From the NCBI GenBank assembly GCA_028820935.1, contig JAPPHZ010000030.1, positions 62,001 through 126,000 of the forward strand: DNA of 64,000 nucleotides, given 5' to 3'. The translations under genes were made by a program, and so were the position numbers. The notes beneath the pieces are model-generated. The model was not told where the DNA came from. It did no database searches and saw only the letters and a list, made by a program, of their open reading frames with translations. Positions 36,031-45,236 of this stretch are shown piece after piece; position 1 is the stretch's first letter; every line of letters begins with the position of its first letter. Source of the DNA: a bacterium (GTDB lineage: Bacteria > Actinomycetota > Acidimicrobiia > Spongiisociales > Spongiisociaceae).

Positions 36031-37098
36031 ATGGGGCCGGCTCCCATGGGCCCCGGTCTGATGCAGACCGAGGAGCAGGCCCGAACCCTGCAGGTGGCCG
36101 GCTACCTGGCGGGCACCTATCCCCTGGCCGGCAGTTACCACCTGGCCGCCCTCGAAGAGGTGGCCCCCGCCCTGGTCCACCGGGCCGGCGCCATGGTCGA
36201 GGAGGAGACCGGCTTCTCCGGTCCGGGCCAGCCCCGCGTCATGGTCATCGACCGGCTCACGTGGGTGGAGCGCAACCTGGCCTTCTTCACCGAGTTGCTG
36301 CGTCCCGTGGAGGAGAAACTGCAGGATCATGCCGAGGAGGCCGGGTCGGGCCACCGCGTCGCCGAGTTCCTGATGGCCTTGGAGTCTGGCGCCGTTCTGG
36401 GGCTGCTGTCCCGGCGCGTCCTGGGCCAGTACGAGCTGCTACTCCCATCCGACGGTCGAGCGGACCAGATCTGCCTGCCCGCCCCCAATATCTTGGAGAT
36501 GGAGAGGAAGTTCCAGCTGCGTCCCGACGACTTCCGATTCTGGGTGGCTCTTCACGAGGTCACCCACCGGCTCCAGTTCGTGGGTGTCCCATGGCTCCGC
36601 GAATACTTTCTGGGCCTGGCGGGAACCCTGGTGTCTCTGTCCGCTCCCGAGGATCCGTCGCGGCTCGAAATACTCCTGTCCCGGGCAGCCAAGGCCATCA
36701 GGGATGGCAGGCCTCCGGTGGGGGAGGCCGGGGTGCTGGGCCTGATGGCTACTCCCTCCGAGTTGGAGCATCTCGACCGGGTGCAGGCGCTCATGTCGCT
36801 GGTGGAGGGTCACGGGCATGTGGTGATGGACCGGATCGGGCAGCGAGAGCTGGCCACGTGGAAACGGATGTCCGATCTCTTCACCCGGCGCCGCCACCAT
36901 CCTCGGGTAGCGGCCCTGTTGCGCCTGTCGGGATTGGAAATGAAGCTGCGACAGTACGAAGAGGGACGCGAATTCATCCTGGCGGTGGTGGAGCGGGCCG
37001 GATGGGCGGCGGTGGATCGAGCCTGGGAGTCGCCCGAGACCCTGCCCACCAGGGCGGAGATCAAGGCCCCCGAGACGTGGTTGGCTCGCGTCGCCTAG
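36031..37098 (+). CDS. DUF2342 zincin-like protein (F420-biosynthesis-associated family)
   Basis: 355 aa. A zincin helix HEVTH is at about 175-179, within FWVALHEVTHRLQF, followed by a conserved EHLDRVQALMSLVEGHGHVVMD segment that carries a further His/Glu. This matches the actinobacterial family of putative zinc-dependent hydrolases named for linkage to F420 synthesis (for example Rv3626c, also beside tilS). No signal peptide, so probably cytosolic. No proteolytic substrate is known. The 3' end overlaps the tilS GTG by 22 bases. Confidence 0.88.
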   Translation: MGPAPMGPGLMQTEEQARTLQVAGYLAGTYPLAGSYHLAALEEVAPALVHRAGAMVEEETGFSGPGQPRVMVIDRLTWVERNLAFFTELLRPVEEKLQDHAEEAGSGHRVAEFLMALESGAVLGLLSRRVLGQYELLLPSDGRADQICLPAPNILEMERKFQLRPDDFRFWVALHEVTHRLQFVGVPWLREYFLGLAGTLVSLSAPEDPSRLEILLSRAAKAIRDGRPPVGEAGVLGLMATPSELEHLDRVQALMSLVEGHGHVVMDRIGQRELATWKRMSDLFTRRRHHPRVAALLRLSGLEMKLRQYEEGREFILAVVERAGWAAVDRAWESPETLPTRAEIKAPETWLARVA

Positions 37099-38429
37099 AG
37101 CGACTCGGCTCCGAGGTCGTCGCCCTGGTCGGCCAGGCGCTCGGCGACGACCCCGGCCGGCTGGCGGCGGCCCTTAGCGGAGGCGCCGACAGCGCGGTCC
37201 TGGCATGGGCGATCCAGGAGTGCGGCCGGAGCCCCCGAGCCGTACATGTCCACCACGGCTGGCCCGGTTCGGAGCGGATGGAAGCTGCGGCCAAGGCGGT
37301 CGCGGACCGGCTCCGCCTCGAGTTCACCGTCGTGAGGGTGGACACCTCCGCGCCGGGCTCGCCCGAGGCTGTCGCCCGCCGGGCCCGCTACGAGGCGCTG
37401 GAGCGCCGGCTCGGCGCCGGCGAGCGGGTCGCCACCGGCCACACGCTGGACGACCAGGCCGAGACCGTCCTGGGAAACCTCTTGTGGGGGTCCGGGCTGG
37501 ACGGGCTGAGGGGCATCCACCGGTCCCGTCCCGGCCTGGTGCGTCCCCTGCTCGAAGTGACCCGGACCCAGACCCGGGAGTTGGCCGCCCTGCTGGGATT
37601 GCCGTTCGCGGACGATCCGGCCAACCAGGATGCCTCCTACCGGCGGGTCAGGATCCGCCGCGCCCTGGCCGGGTGGGAGCGGACCCTGGCCCCCGGCATC
37701 GGCCGGAGGCTGGCCGGTCTGGCCCGGCTGGTCGAGTCCGACGTGGCCTTCCTCGAGCAGGCCGGCGCGTCGGCCAGGGTGGAGAGCGTCGGAGGATCGG
37801 TGCGGGTGGCGGCCGGTGAGGTCCGAACCCTTCCGCCGGCCCTGGCGGCCCGGGCCATCCGGCGGGCCCTCCGGACGCTCGGCGAGGGACACCCGGGCGC
37901 CCGGCGCGACGTGGATGTTGTCCTGAGGGCGGCCTTTGACGGGAAGGAGGGCCGCGTCTCAGGAGGACACCGGGTGGCTCGCGTGGGGGCGTACGTGATG
38001 ATCGGCGCCGAGGACCGTCCCGCCGTCCCGCCGTCGGTGCCCCTGTCGATGCGGGGAGCAACCCGGTGGGGCGCCTGGCACTGGGAGGCGCGGGAGCATC
38101 CCGGGCGGCCCGAGGCCTTTCCCCTCTCCCGGTGGCGCCAGGCTTTCGACGCCCGGGCCCTGCCCTGGGGCGAGGCGGTGGTCCGGCCGGCAGATGACGA
38201 TGACCGGATCGCCATGGCCCGGGGAGGCAAGCGGGTGGCGGACGCCCTGTCCGAGGCTCGCATCCCCCGTGCCGAGCGGGCGGCATGGCCGGTGCTGGCC
38301 GTGGGTGGCGAGGTGGTATGGGTGCCGGGAGTCCGCCGGGCCTACCGTGGATGGATCGGCGAGGATACGATGGGGTTCGTCCTGGTAGAGGCGACGAGGG
38401 AGGACAGGTGGAAGCCGGTCGGGTCTTGA
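37077..38429 (+). CDS. tilS: tRNA(Ile)-lysidine synthetase
   Basis: 450 aa. It converts C34 of tRNA-Ile(CAU) to lysidine with ATP and lysine, so that AUA is read as Ile. PP-loop SGGADS (34-39), then VHHGW and GHTLDDQAETVLGNLLWGSGLDGLRG are diagnostic; the C-terminal TilS domain is present (DDDRIAMARGGKRVADALSEARIP). The start GTG 37077 lies inside the 3' end of the DUF2342 gene; the same frame is open far upstream but not coding there. The hpt start overlaps its end by 22 bases. Classic actinobacterial tilS-hpt-ftsH order. Confidence 0.95.
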   Translation: MVGSRRLERLGSEVVALVGQALGDDPGRLAAALSGGADSAVLAWAIQECGRSPRAVHVHHGWPGSERMEAAAKAVADRLRLEFTVVRVDTSAPGSPEAVARRARYEALERRLGAGERVATGHTLDDQAETVLGNLLWGSGLDGLRGIHRSRPGLVRPLLEVTRTQTRELAALLGLPFADDPANQDASYRRVRIRRALAGWERTLAPGIGRRLAGLARLVESDVAFLEQAGASARVESVGGSVRVAAGEVRTLPPALAARAIRRALRTLGEGHPGARRDVDVVLRAAFDGKEGRVSGGHRVARVGAYVMIGAEDRPAVPPSVPLSMRGATRWGAWHWEAREHPGRPEAFPLSRWRQAFDARALPWGEAVVRPADDDDRIAMARGGKRVADALSEARIPRAERAAWPVLAVGGEVVWVPGVRRAYRGWIGEDTMGFVLVEATREDRWKPVGS

Positions 38430-38935
38430 TCAGCGAGGAGGAGATCGCTCAACGCCTGAAGGAGATGGGCGACGAGATTTCCCGTGCCTACAACGGCGAG
38501 AGGCTGCTGGTGGTGGGGGTGTTGCGGGGGGCCTTCATGGTGATGGCCGACCTGGCCCGGCATATCAGCATCCCCGTGGAGTTCGATTTCATGGCGGTGT
38601 CCTCGTACGGATCGAGCACCAAGACTTCGGGTGTGGTGCGGATTCTCAAGGACCTGGATGAGGAGATAGCCGGCCGCCACGTGCTGCTGGTGGAGGACAT
38701 CGTGGATTCGGGACTCACCCTCGATTACCTGCTGCGCACCCTCCGGTTGAGGAACCCGAGCTCCATCGAGCTGGCCACGCTGCTGCTGAAGGAGGGGGTG
38801 CAACGGGTCCCGGTCGAGGCCAGATACGTCGGCTTCCGGATCGGCCCCGAGTTCGTGGTGGGATACGGCCTTGACTACGACCAGCTCTACCGAAACCTTC
38901 CCTATGTGGGGGTCCTTGACGAACATATGATTTAG
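38408..38935 (+). CDS. hpt: Hypoxanthine phosphoribosyltransferase
   Basis: 175 aa purine salvage enzyme: hypoxanthine or guanine plus PRPP gives IMP or GMP. The PRPP loop EDIVDSGLT is at 96-104, and MAVSSYGSSTKTSGVVRILKDLD is the flexible catalytic loop region. GTG 38408 is chosen: AGGACAGG is just upstream, and it gives the standard length. It overlaps tilS by 22 bases. Gene pair tilS-hpt is conserved across bacteria. Confidence 0.95.
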   Translation: MEAGRVLISEEEIAQRLKEMGDEISRAYNGERLLVVGVLRGAFMVMADLARHISIPVEFDFMAVSSYGSSTKTSGVVRILKDLDEEIAGRHVLLVEDIVDSGLTLDYLLRTLRLRNPSSIELATLLLKEGVQRVPVEARYVGFRIGPEFVVGYGLDYDQLYRNLPYVGVLDEHMI

Positions 38936-39053
38936 AGGGGTGGTCATACGCTCGTTTCTCCCGTAGGATGGGGAACGCGAACCTCCGCTACGCCACCATA
39001 CCGGGCTCACCGGGTCTCTCGCCGCGCCATGGCAACAACAGGGGAAAGATGAA

Positions 39054-40979
39054 TTGAGTAAGACCACCCGCACCATCGTTCTCTACGGTCTCGTGGTGAT
39101 GGCCCTCGTGCTGCTGGGCCAGCGGTTTCTCGACCAGGCGGCCGAATCGGGTGAGATTGATCTGACCGTATTCGAACAGGTGGTGGAGGACGGCTCCGTA
39201 GCCGAGGCGACCATCCTCGAGCGTTCCAACGCCATCGAGGGCATGCTGGCTCCCGGAACACTCGTCCCGGACGTACCGACCGAGTTCCGCGTTCTCTACC
39301 CGGCCGAGTACGAGGGAGCGCTCACCGAACTGCTCCTCAGTAACGATGTCAAGGTGATCATCGATCCGGAGCCCCCCGGTTTCTGGGGTCTGATCGTCGG
39401 ATTCCTGCCATGGCTCCTGATCTTCGGCTTCATGATCTTCGTGATCATGCAGATGCAGAGCGGTGGAAGCCGGATCATGCAGTTCGGCAAGGCCAAGGCC
39501 AAGCAGGTGACCAAGGACCAGCCCAAGGTCACGTTCGAAGACGTGGCCGGGCTCAAAGAGGCCATCGAGGAGTTGGGAGAGATAAGGGACTTCCTGGAGT
39601 CCCCGCAGAAGTTCCGGGCAATGGGCGCCAAGATTCCCAAGGGAGTACTCCTCTACGGGCCTCCCGGCACCGGCAAGACCCTCCTGGCGAGGGCCGTGGC
39701 CGGTGAGGCCGGCGTCCCGTTCTTCTCGATCTCCGGATCCGATTTCGTCGAGATGTTCGTGGGCGTGGGGGCCAGCCGGGTCCGTGACCTCTTCGAGAAG
39801 GCCAAGTCCTCGGCGCCGGCGATCATCTTCATCGACGAGATCGACGCGGTGGGACGGCACCGGGGCGCCGGTCTCGGGGGAGGCCACGACGAGCGGGAGC
39901 AGACGCTGAACCAACTCCTCGTGGAGTTGGACGGTTTCGACGTGGCGAGCGGGGTAATCGTGATCGCCGCCACCAACCGGCCCGACATCCTCGACCCGGC
40001 GCTGCTCCGGCCGGGCCGTTTCGACCGACAAGTGGTGGTCGATCGTCCCGATCTCAGGGGCCGGAGAGCCATCCTCGATGTCCACGCCAAGGGCAAGCCG
40101 ATCTCCGACGACGTGGATATGGAGGCCATCGCCCGCCAGACCCCCGGATTCACCGGCGCCGACCTCGCCAACCTGATCAACGAGGCCGCCCTGCTGGCGG
40201 CGCGCCGTGACAAGGAGTTGGTCGAGCCCGGGGAACTCGAGGAGGCCATCGACCGGGTGATCGCCGGTCCCGAGCGCAAGAGCCGGGTGATGAGCGATCA
40301 CGAGAAGAAGGTCACCGCCTACCACGAGGGTGGGCACGCCCTGGTGGGCTTCGCCCTTCCCAACGCCGACCCGATCCACAAGGTGACCATCATCCCCCGG
40401 GGGCGGGCGGGCGGCTACACGCTGGCGCTCCCGACGGAAGACCGGAACTACATGCGCCGGTCGGAGCTTACCGACCAGCTGGCCATGCTGATGGGGGGAC
40501 GGGCAGCCGAGGAATTGATATTCGTCGACCCCACGACCGGTGCGTCCAACGACATCGAGAAGGCCACCGAGCAGGCCCGGCGGATGGTCATGGAGTACGG
40601 GATGAGCGACGAGCTCGGTCCCATGAAGTACGGGAAGAACAACGCCGAAGTGTTCCTCGGCCGGGATTACTCGAGCCAGCAGGATTACTCCAACGAGGTG
40701 GCGGCGGCCATCGATGACGCGGTCCGGGCACTGCTCGGCCAGGCTCATGAGGAGGCCAGGCGGATACTCACCACGCACATCGAAGCACTGCACCGGCTGG
40801 CCGACCGGCTGATCACGGTCGAGACCCTGGCGGCCGACGAGATCGTTGAGATACTCTCTGACGTGCCCAAGTGGGAGGCCAGGCATGGCTCGGATCCCCG
40901 CATCCAGGCGCCGGCCGGCAGTCCGGGGCTGGTGGAGGGGGTGGCGGCCGCGGCAGCGGCCGATCCGATCTCGCGCTGA
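39054..40979 (+). CDS. ftsH: ATP-dependent zinc metalloprotease FtsH
   Basis: 641 aa membrane AAA protease that degrades misfolded membrane and regulatory proteins. TM1 is at 7-22, the extracytoplasmic domain is at ~25-105, and TM2 is at 112-133. Walker A GPPGTGKT (202-209), Walker B IIFIDE (257-262), the second region of homology ending in RPGRFDR, and the zinc site HEGGH (424-428) are intact. The start is TTG 39054 with GGGGAAAG upstream. A minimal ATG-AAT-TGA frame (39049-39057) overlaps this start, which could tune initiation. TAGGAT at about 38966 is a possible -10. Confidence 0.96.
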   Translation: MSKTTRTIVLYGLVVMALVLLGQRFLDQAAESGEIDLTVFEQVVEDGSVAEATILERSNAIEGMLAPGTLVPDVPTEFRVLYPAEYEGALTELLLSNDVKVIIDPEPPGFWGLIVGFLPWLLIFGFMIFVIMQMQSGGSRIMQFGKAKAKQVTKDQPKVTFEDVAGLKEAIEELGEIRDFLESPQKFRAMGAKIPKGVLLYGPPGTGKTLLARAVAGEAGVPFFSISGSDFVEMFVGVGASRVRDLFEKAKSSAPAIIFIDEIDAVGRHRGAGLGGGHDEREQTLNQLLVELDGFDVASGVIVIAATNRPDILDPALLRPGRFDRQVVVDRPDLRGRRAILDVHAKGKPISDDVDMEAIARQTPGFTGADLANLINEAALLAARRDKELVEPGELEEAIDRVIAGPERKSRVMSDHEKKVTAYHEGGHALVGFALPNADPIHKVTIIPRGRAGGYTLALPTEDRNYMRRSELTDQLAMLMGGRAAEELIFVDPTTGASNDIEKATEQARRMVMEYGMSDELGPMKYGKNNAEVFLGRDYSSQQDYSNEVAAAIDDAVRALLGQAHEEARRILTTHIEALHRLADRLITVETLAADEIVEILSDVPKWEARHGSDPRIQAPAGSPGLVEGVAAAAAADPISR

Positions 40980-40981
40980 TC

Positions 40982-41563
40982 ATGCGCAGCCAGGGGATCG
41001 ACCAGGCTGCGATCCGCGACGCCGTACGGCAGATACTGATCGCGATCGGAGAGGATCCCGACCGGGAGGGCCTGACCGAGACCCCGCTGCGGGTGGCCCG
41101 CATGTATGCCGAGGTGTTCGACGGGATCCAGCGCGACCCCAGGGAGGACCTGTACCGGGTCTTCGTGGCCGACCAGCACGAGGAGATGGTGCTGGTGAGC
41201 GACATCCCGTTCTACTCGATGTGCGAGCACCACCTGCTTCCCTTCTACGGCACCGCCCACGTGGCCTACGTGCCGGATGGCCGCGTGACCGGTCTCTCCA
41301 AGCTGGCGCGGCTGGTGGACGGTTTCGCCCGCCGGCCCCAGATGCAGGAGAGGCTCACCACCCAGGTCGCCGATGCCCTCGTGGAAGTCCTGGCGCCCCG
41401 GGGTGCGCTGGTGGTCATGGAGGCTCGACACCTGTGCATGGAGATGCGAGGGGTGGAGAAGCCGGGCGCCGTCACCCAGACCTCCGCGGTGCGGGGACAG
41501 TTCCGGCGTAGCGCCGCCACCCGGGCCGAGGCCTTCTCGCTGATCAACCGGGGCCGCGTGTGA
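40982..41563 (+). CDS. folE: GTP cyclohydrolase I
   Basis: 193 aa. It makes dihydroneopterin triphosphate from GTP, the first step of folate synthesis. Zinc ligands Cys81 and His84 (MCEHHLLPF) and Cys152 ([12 protein letters not shown]) are present, with the family motifs [12 protein letters not shown] and [17 protein letters not shown]. The start is ATG 40982, two bases after the ftsH stop and without a ribosome site, which suggests coupling to ftsH. Its stop overlaps the folP GTG. Confidence 0.96.
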   Translation: MRSQGIDQAAIRDAVRQILIAIGEDPDREGLTETPLRVARMYAEVFDGIQRDPREDLYRVFVADQHEEMVLVSDIPFYSMCEHHLLPFYGTAHVAYVPDGRVTGLSKLARLVDGFARRPQMQERLTTQVADALVEVLAPRGALVVMEARHLCMEMRGVEKPGAVTQTSAVRGQFRRSAATRAEAFSLINRGRV

Positions 41564-42423
41564 GGCGACCGAGGTGGCACGTCAGGGGTGCCGTCCTCGA
41601 CCCGAACCGGGGCACCGTCATCATGGGGGTGGTCAACGTCACCCCGGACTCCTTCTCGGACGGCGGCCGCTGCCTGTCCGAGGACTCGGCCGTTGCCATG
41701 GGTCTCCGGATGTGGCGCCAGGGCGCCCACATCGTGGACGTGGGAGGCGAGTCGACCCGACCGGGCGCAGCCGAGGTCTCCGAGCAGGAGGAGCTCGGGC
41801 GGGTGGTCGGCGTGGTGGCGAGGTTGGCGTCCGCCGGTGTGCCGGTGTCGATCGACACGTCGAAGCCGGGGGTGGCCGAGGCAGCCATCGAAGCCGGGGC
41901 GGCGGTGCTGAACGATGTCACGGCTCTGGAGGACCCCGCCATGGCGCGACTGTGCGCGTCCACCGGGGTGGGGGTGGTGCTCATGCACATGCAAGGCAAC
42001 CCCCGGACCATGCAGGTCGACCCCTACTACGCCGACGTGGTCGCCGAGGTCGGCGAGTACCTCCGCCGGAGGATCGGGGCGGCCACGGAGGCGGGCGTCG
42101 ACCGGCGTGCGATCGCGGTCGATCCGGGGATCGGCTTCGGCAAGACGCTCCACCACAACCTGGCCCTGCTCAACGGCCTGCCCGACCTCGCGGGCCTGGG
42201 CCGGCCGGTCCTGGTGGGAGCCTCGAGGAAGGCCTTCCTGGGCGCCCTCACCGACCGGTCCGTGGAGGAGAGAGACGGCGTGACCGCGGTGGCGTCGGGT
42301 ATCGGGGCGATCCTGGGCGCTTCCGTGATGAGGGTCCACGACGTGCCCTCCACCCGGGATGCGCTGGCGCTGGCTGACGCTATGGTGGCGGCCATGGATG
42401 AGGGTGATGCCGACCGGCAGTAG
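41560..42423 (+). CDS. folP: Dihydropteroate synthase
   Basis: 287 aa. It condenses pABA with 6-hydroxymethyl-dihydropterin pyrophosphate; this is the sulfonamide target. Motifs: [15 protein letters not shown] (22-36), [12 protein letters not shown] (59-70), and [13 protein letters not shown] from about residue 188. GTG start overlapping the folE stop. The next gene overlaps its end by about 17 bases. Typical length and single-domain form. Confidence 0.95.
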   Translation: MRRPRWHVRGAVLDPNRGTVIMGVVNVTPDSFSDGGRCLSEDSAVAMGLRMWRQGAHIVDVGGESTRPGAAEVSEQEELGRVVGVVARLASAGVPVSIDTSKPGVAEAAIEAGAAVLNDVTALEDPAMARLCASTGVGVVLMHMQGNPRTMQVDPYYADVVAEVGEYLRRRIGAATEAGVDRRAIAVDPGIGFGKTLHHNLALLNGLPDLAGLGRPVLVGASRKAFLGALTDRSVEERDGVTAVASGIGAILGASVMRVHDVPSTRDALALADAMVAAMDEGDADRQ

Positions 42424-42886
42424 GCCACGGGACTTTGCCTGGGTTATCCAGGATCGCCTGGCCGCATCTTCCCGGGTGGGTGGTCAGGGCATCCAGCACC
42501 GGCGGGTCCGGCGGGAGCAGGAGATATCCTGGCTGGTCGAGGCCGGATTCACCACCGTGGTGTCGCTGCTCCCCGGCAACCAGAACGTTCGCAGCTACGA
42601 GCGAGCCGGCATCGAGGTCCACCTGGCGCCGGTTGACAGCGAACACGAAGAGGCGGCGGTCGAGCACGCATTCGAGGTCCTGGCCAAGGTCCTGGCCGAT
42701 CCGGACGCCAAGGTACTGGTCCACAGGGACTTCGTTGACGACACGGTGGGTGGCATCCTGGCCGGGTACGTGGTCTTCGCCGGTCTGGTGGACGATCCCC
42801 GCGTGGCTGCGATGGTCATCCAGGAGATCATCGGACGGCCGCTCGGTCCCAGCGGGAGGGGCCTCATTCCGGCGGCGGGGGTGTGA
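42407..42886 (+). CDS. Degenerate tyrosine/dual-specificity phosphatase-like protein in the folate operon
   Basis: 159 aa from ATG 42407, with GAGGG two to three bases upstream; ATG 42398 is an alternative. Residues ~8-55 (VIQDRLAASSRVGG, and VEAGFTTVVSLLPG) and ~92-125 resemble the cysteine-phosphatase fold. The P-loop reads VLVHRDFVDDTVGG (103-116), where active enzymes have HC-x5-R: Cys is replaced by Arg107 and the loop Arg by Thr113. A catalytic phosphatase is therefore unlikely. It overlaps folP by 17 bases and folBK by four, so it is firmly inside the operon. Role unknown: possibly pterin or phosphate binding. Confidence 0.7.
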   Translation: MPTGSRPRDFAWVIQDRLAASSRVGGQGIQHRRVRREQEISWLVEAGFTTVVSLLPGNQNVRSYERAGIEVHLAPVDSEHEEAAVEHAFEVLAKVLADPDAKVLVHRDFVDDTVGGILAGYVVFAGLVDDPRVAAMVIQEIIGRPLGPSGRGLIPAAGV

Positions 42887-43785
42887 GCGAGGTCTTGATC
42901 ACATCCGGCGGGACGGCCCCGGGGGAGTCCGGCGACTCGATCACTCTGAAGGGTCTGCGGATCGAGGCCCATCACGGTGTCCTGGACAGCGAACGGCGGG
43001 AGGGCCAGCCGTTCGTGGTGGATGTGACGGTATGGCTGGATCTCTCGGAGGCCGGAGGGCACGACGACCTGGACGCGACCATCGACTACGGCAAGCTGGC
43101 CACCGAGATACACCGCCGGGTGTCGGGCGAACGATGGAACCTGATCGAGAGGGTGGCGGAACGGGTAGCCCGGTTGGTTCTCGAGGACGGCCGCGTCTCG
43201 AGGGTGGCGGTGACCGTTCACAAACCCCGGGCGCCCATCGACGTCGAGTTCGAGGATGTCTCCGTGACGGTGGTGAGGTCGTCGCACGGCACGCGGGCGG
43301 CCATCGCCCTGGGGACCAACCTGGGTGACCGGGCGGCCAACCTCGAAGAGGCTGTGGAGGGCATCCGGTTGGTGGGGCGGGTAGTGGCGAGTTCCAGTGT
43401 GTACGAGACGGCTCCCCAGGGCGTGGTCGACCAAGAGCCCTTCTACAACGCGGTGGTCCTGGTCGACACCCAGCTCGACCCGGTCGAGTTGGTGGGCCGG
43501 CTGCTCGGCATCGAGCGGGAGATGGGCAGGGTGAGAGGGCCGCGATGGGGCCCCCGGCTCATCGACCTCGACCTGATCCTGTACGGCGACCGCACTATCC
43601 GTACGGCGTCCGTGGAGGTTCCCCATCCTCGCTACCGGCAGCGCCGGTTCGTCCTGGAACCTCTGGTCGAGGTATGGCCCGATGCCCGCGACCCGGACGG
43701 CACCGCGGCGGCTGACCTGCTCGAGGCGGTATCCGGCCAGGCAGTGGCTCCGGTGGCGGTGCCCGGTTGGCCGCATGGAAGTTAG
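42883..43785 (+). CDS. folBK: Dihydroneopterin aldolase / HPPK bifunctional protein (FolB-FolK fusion)
   Basis: 300 aa. Residues ~18-132 are FolB: EAHHGVLDSER (28-38), Tyr69 in TIDYGKLA, and catalytic Lys114 (VHKPRAPI). It cleaves dihydroneopterin to 6-hydroxymethyl-dihydropterin. Residues ~138-300 are FolK: ALGTNLGDRAANLEEA, SSVYETAPQG, and RWGPRLIDLDLILYG (221-235) with the metal-binding Asp pair, transferring pyrophosphate from ATP. In mycobacteria the two are adjacent separate genes. GTG or ATG-like start at 42883 overlaps the upstream gene (GTGA). Completes steps between folE and folP. Confidence 0.95.
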   Translation: MSEVLITSGGTAPGESGDSITLKGLRIEAHHGVLDSERREGQPFVVDVTVWLDLSEAGGHDDLDATIDYGKLATEIHRRVSGERWNLIERVAERVARLVLEDGRVSRVAVTVHKPRAPIDVEFEDVSVTVVRSSHGTRAAIALGTNLGDRAANLEEAVEGIRLVGRVVASSSVYETAPQGVVDQEPFYNAVVLVDTQLDPVELVGRLLGIEREMGRVRGPRWGPRLIDLDLILYGDRTIRTASVEVPHPRYRQRRFVLEPLVEVWPDARDPDGTAAADLLEAVSGQAVAPVAVPGWPHGS

Positions 43786-43831
43786 GCGGGTGACGAGGCG
43801 ATAGCACCTCGACCCTATAAACTGCCCGGTT

Positions 43832-44152
43832 GTGATAGGTCTCCTGAAGGCGATTCGCGGGTTGCTGATCCTGGTCGCTCTGCTGCTGGCGGTGATCCCC
43901 CTGGTGATGCTGATCAGCCTGCTGACCGGTGGTACGGGATACGGCCTGTGCGCTGACGGTCTGGCGAGGTGCGATACCGCCTTCCTGACCGGACCGGCAG
44001 TGGCGGCCCGCATCTGCCTCGGGCTGCTCATGGTTGCCGCCGCCGTCCGGGTGATCTCCCGGATCGTCAGCCGGGTCGAAAAGGACCGCCGCTATGCGGA
44101 CGCCCGATCCCGCTACTCGGATCTAGCCGAGTGGGCCGACCGCCTCCGGTAA
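43832..44152 (+). CDS. Small two-helix membrane protein of unknown function
   Basis: 106 aa, GTG start. Hydrophobic segments at about 9-33 and 56-76 flank a short external loop with two cysteines (Cys40 and Cys47) that could form a disulphide. A basic and acidic helical tail (RIVSRVEKDRRYADARSRYSDLAEWADRLR) would be cytosolic. I do not recognise the family. TATAAA (43816-43821) lies ten bases before the start and no ribosome site is seen, so the 5' leader would be only a few bases. Convergent with the thioesterase gene nine bases away. Confidence 0.6.
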   Translation: MIGLLKAIRGLLILVALLLAVIPLVMLISLLTGGTGYGLCADGLARCDTAFLTGPAVAARICLGLLMVAAAVRVISRIVSRVEKDRRYADARSRYSDLAEWADRLR

Positions 44153-44160
44153 CCGACCTC

Positions 44161-44634
44161 CTATAAGCCGGCCTCCTCCATGATCTCGGCGATGGTGTGG
44201 CTGACGAGATACAGGCCCTTGGCGGTCACGCTCATGCCGCCGTCGCCCGGGTCGAGCGATCCACTGATCACCAGCCGGTTGCCCCTGCGTTCTTCGACCC
44301 GGCCCCGCAGTTCGATCTCCCCGGCGACGCCGACCGGCCGGCGGTAGCGCAGCTCCAGCCTTCCCGTGACCGATAGGACCTCCTCCTGGAGGATCCCGGC
44401 CCACACCAGGATCTCGTCAAGGGCGACGGCGGCGATCCCTCCGTGGAGGTTCCCGATGGTGCCTTGTAAGTCGTCGCGGGCGGTGAAGGTCGCCACGACT
44501 TCTTCCCCCCGGATGTCGAAATTGTCGATGTGGAGGCCGATCGGGTTGGACCGCCCGCAGGCGAAGCAGCCGTCGCCGGTATGTCGCCTGAGAGCATCGA
44601 CTATCGGGGCGATCGGCGGGACAGGTTCAGCCAA
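44161..44634 (-). CDS. PaaI-like hotdog-fold thioesterase
   Basis: 157 aa single hotdog domain. LQGTIGNLHGGIAAVALDEILVWAG carries the HGG...xxDE motif of PaaI/YiiD-type acyl-CoA thioesterases. An N-terminal GDGCFACGRSNPIGLHI motif (CFxCG) is typical of the subgroup seen in actinobacteria. Hydrolyses an acyl-CoA; substrate unknown. Overlaps the upstream xpt gene by eight bases on the same strand, so the two are probably co-transcribed. Confidence 0.87.
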   Translation of the reverse strand: MAEPVPPIAPIVDALRRHTGDGCFACGRSNPIGLHIDNFDIRGEEVVATFTARDDLQGTIGNLHGGIAAVALDEILVWAGILQEEVLSVTGRLELRYRRPVGVAGEIELRGRVEERRGNRLVISGSLDPGDGGMSVTAKGLYLVSHTIAEIMEEAGL

Positions 44635-45187
44635 AACGGATCACGCCGCCCTCGACCGACACCACGCTGGTGACCGCCCAGACCGGCCAACCCCGTTCCT
44701 CCAGCAGGCGGCGGGCGCCCACCCAGGCCTTCTCGATGGCGAACACCGCCCCCAGCATCTCGCAACCGAGTTCCTCGACGATCTCGCCCAGCGCCACCGC
44801 GGTCCGGCCCTGGGCGAGGAAGTCGTCCACGATCAGCGCCCTCATGCCGGGCTCCAGCACGTGCCTGCGGATCTCGATCGTGTACTCGAAGCCTTTCGTG
44901 GCCGACCTGACCTCTTTGCTCACCGCCTTCCTCGGCCCGGGCAGGACGTACTTCTTGGCATAGACCATGGGGAGCCCCAGTTCCGAGGCGGCGGTGAGGG
45001 CGGGAGGTATCCCGCTCGCCTCGGCGGTGACGATGACATCCGGCCGGAGCGGTGCGGCGATGGCGGCTATCCGGCGGCCGAACTCGACCATGACGGAGGG
45101 GTCGACCCGATGGTTGAGGAAGGTGTCGGCGCTGATGATCTCACCGCTGACGCTTGACCGCTCGAGTATGTACCGCTCCAGGTCCAT
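44627..45187 (-). CDS. xpt: Xanthine phosphoribosyltransferase
   Basis: 186 aa. Matches the Xpt family: N-terminal MDLERYILE, DTFLNHRVDP (21-30), VTAEASGIPPAL (53-64), MVYAKK, and the PRPP loop VDDFLAQGRT (120-129), then VFAIEKAW and LLEERGWPV. It converts xanthine and PRPP to XMP. ATG 45187 is chosen from family length; a much longer same-frame reading runs back into nth and is not coding. Purine salvage partner of hpt in this window. Confidence 0.92.
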   Translation of the reverse strand: MDLERYILERSSVSGEIISADTFLNHRVDPSVMVEFGRRIAAIAAPLRPDVIVTAEASGIPPALTAASELGLPMVYAKKYVLPGPRKAVSKEVRSATKGFEYTIEIRRHVLEPGMRALIVDDFLAQGRTAVALGEIVEELGCEMLGAVFAIEKAWVGARRLLEERGWPVWAVTSVVSVEGGVIRFG

Positions 45188-45236
45188 GCGGCCTGCACGA
45201 TAACCCGCACCAGGTCCGCCGACGCCGGGGGCCGGC

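Noticed and set aside
37077-37098. tilS/DUF2342 overlap as an annotation error
   Set aside because: Both reading frames are well supported; a 22-base overlap recurs at tilS/hpt, which is consistent with translational coupling.
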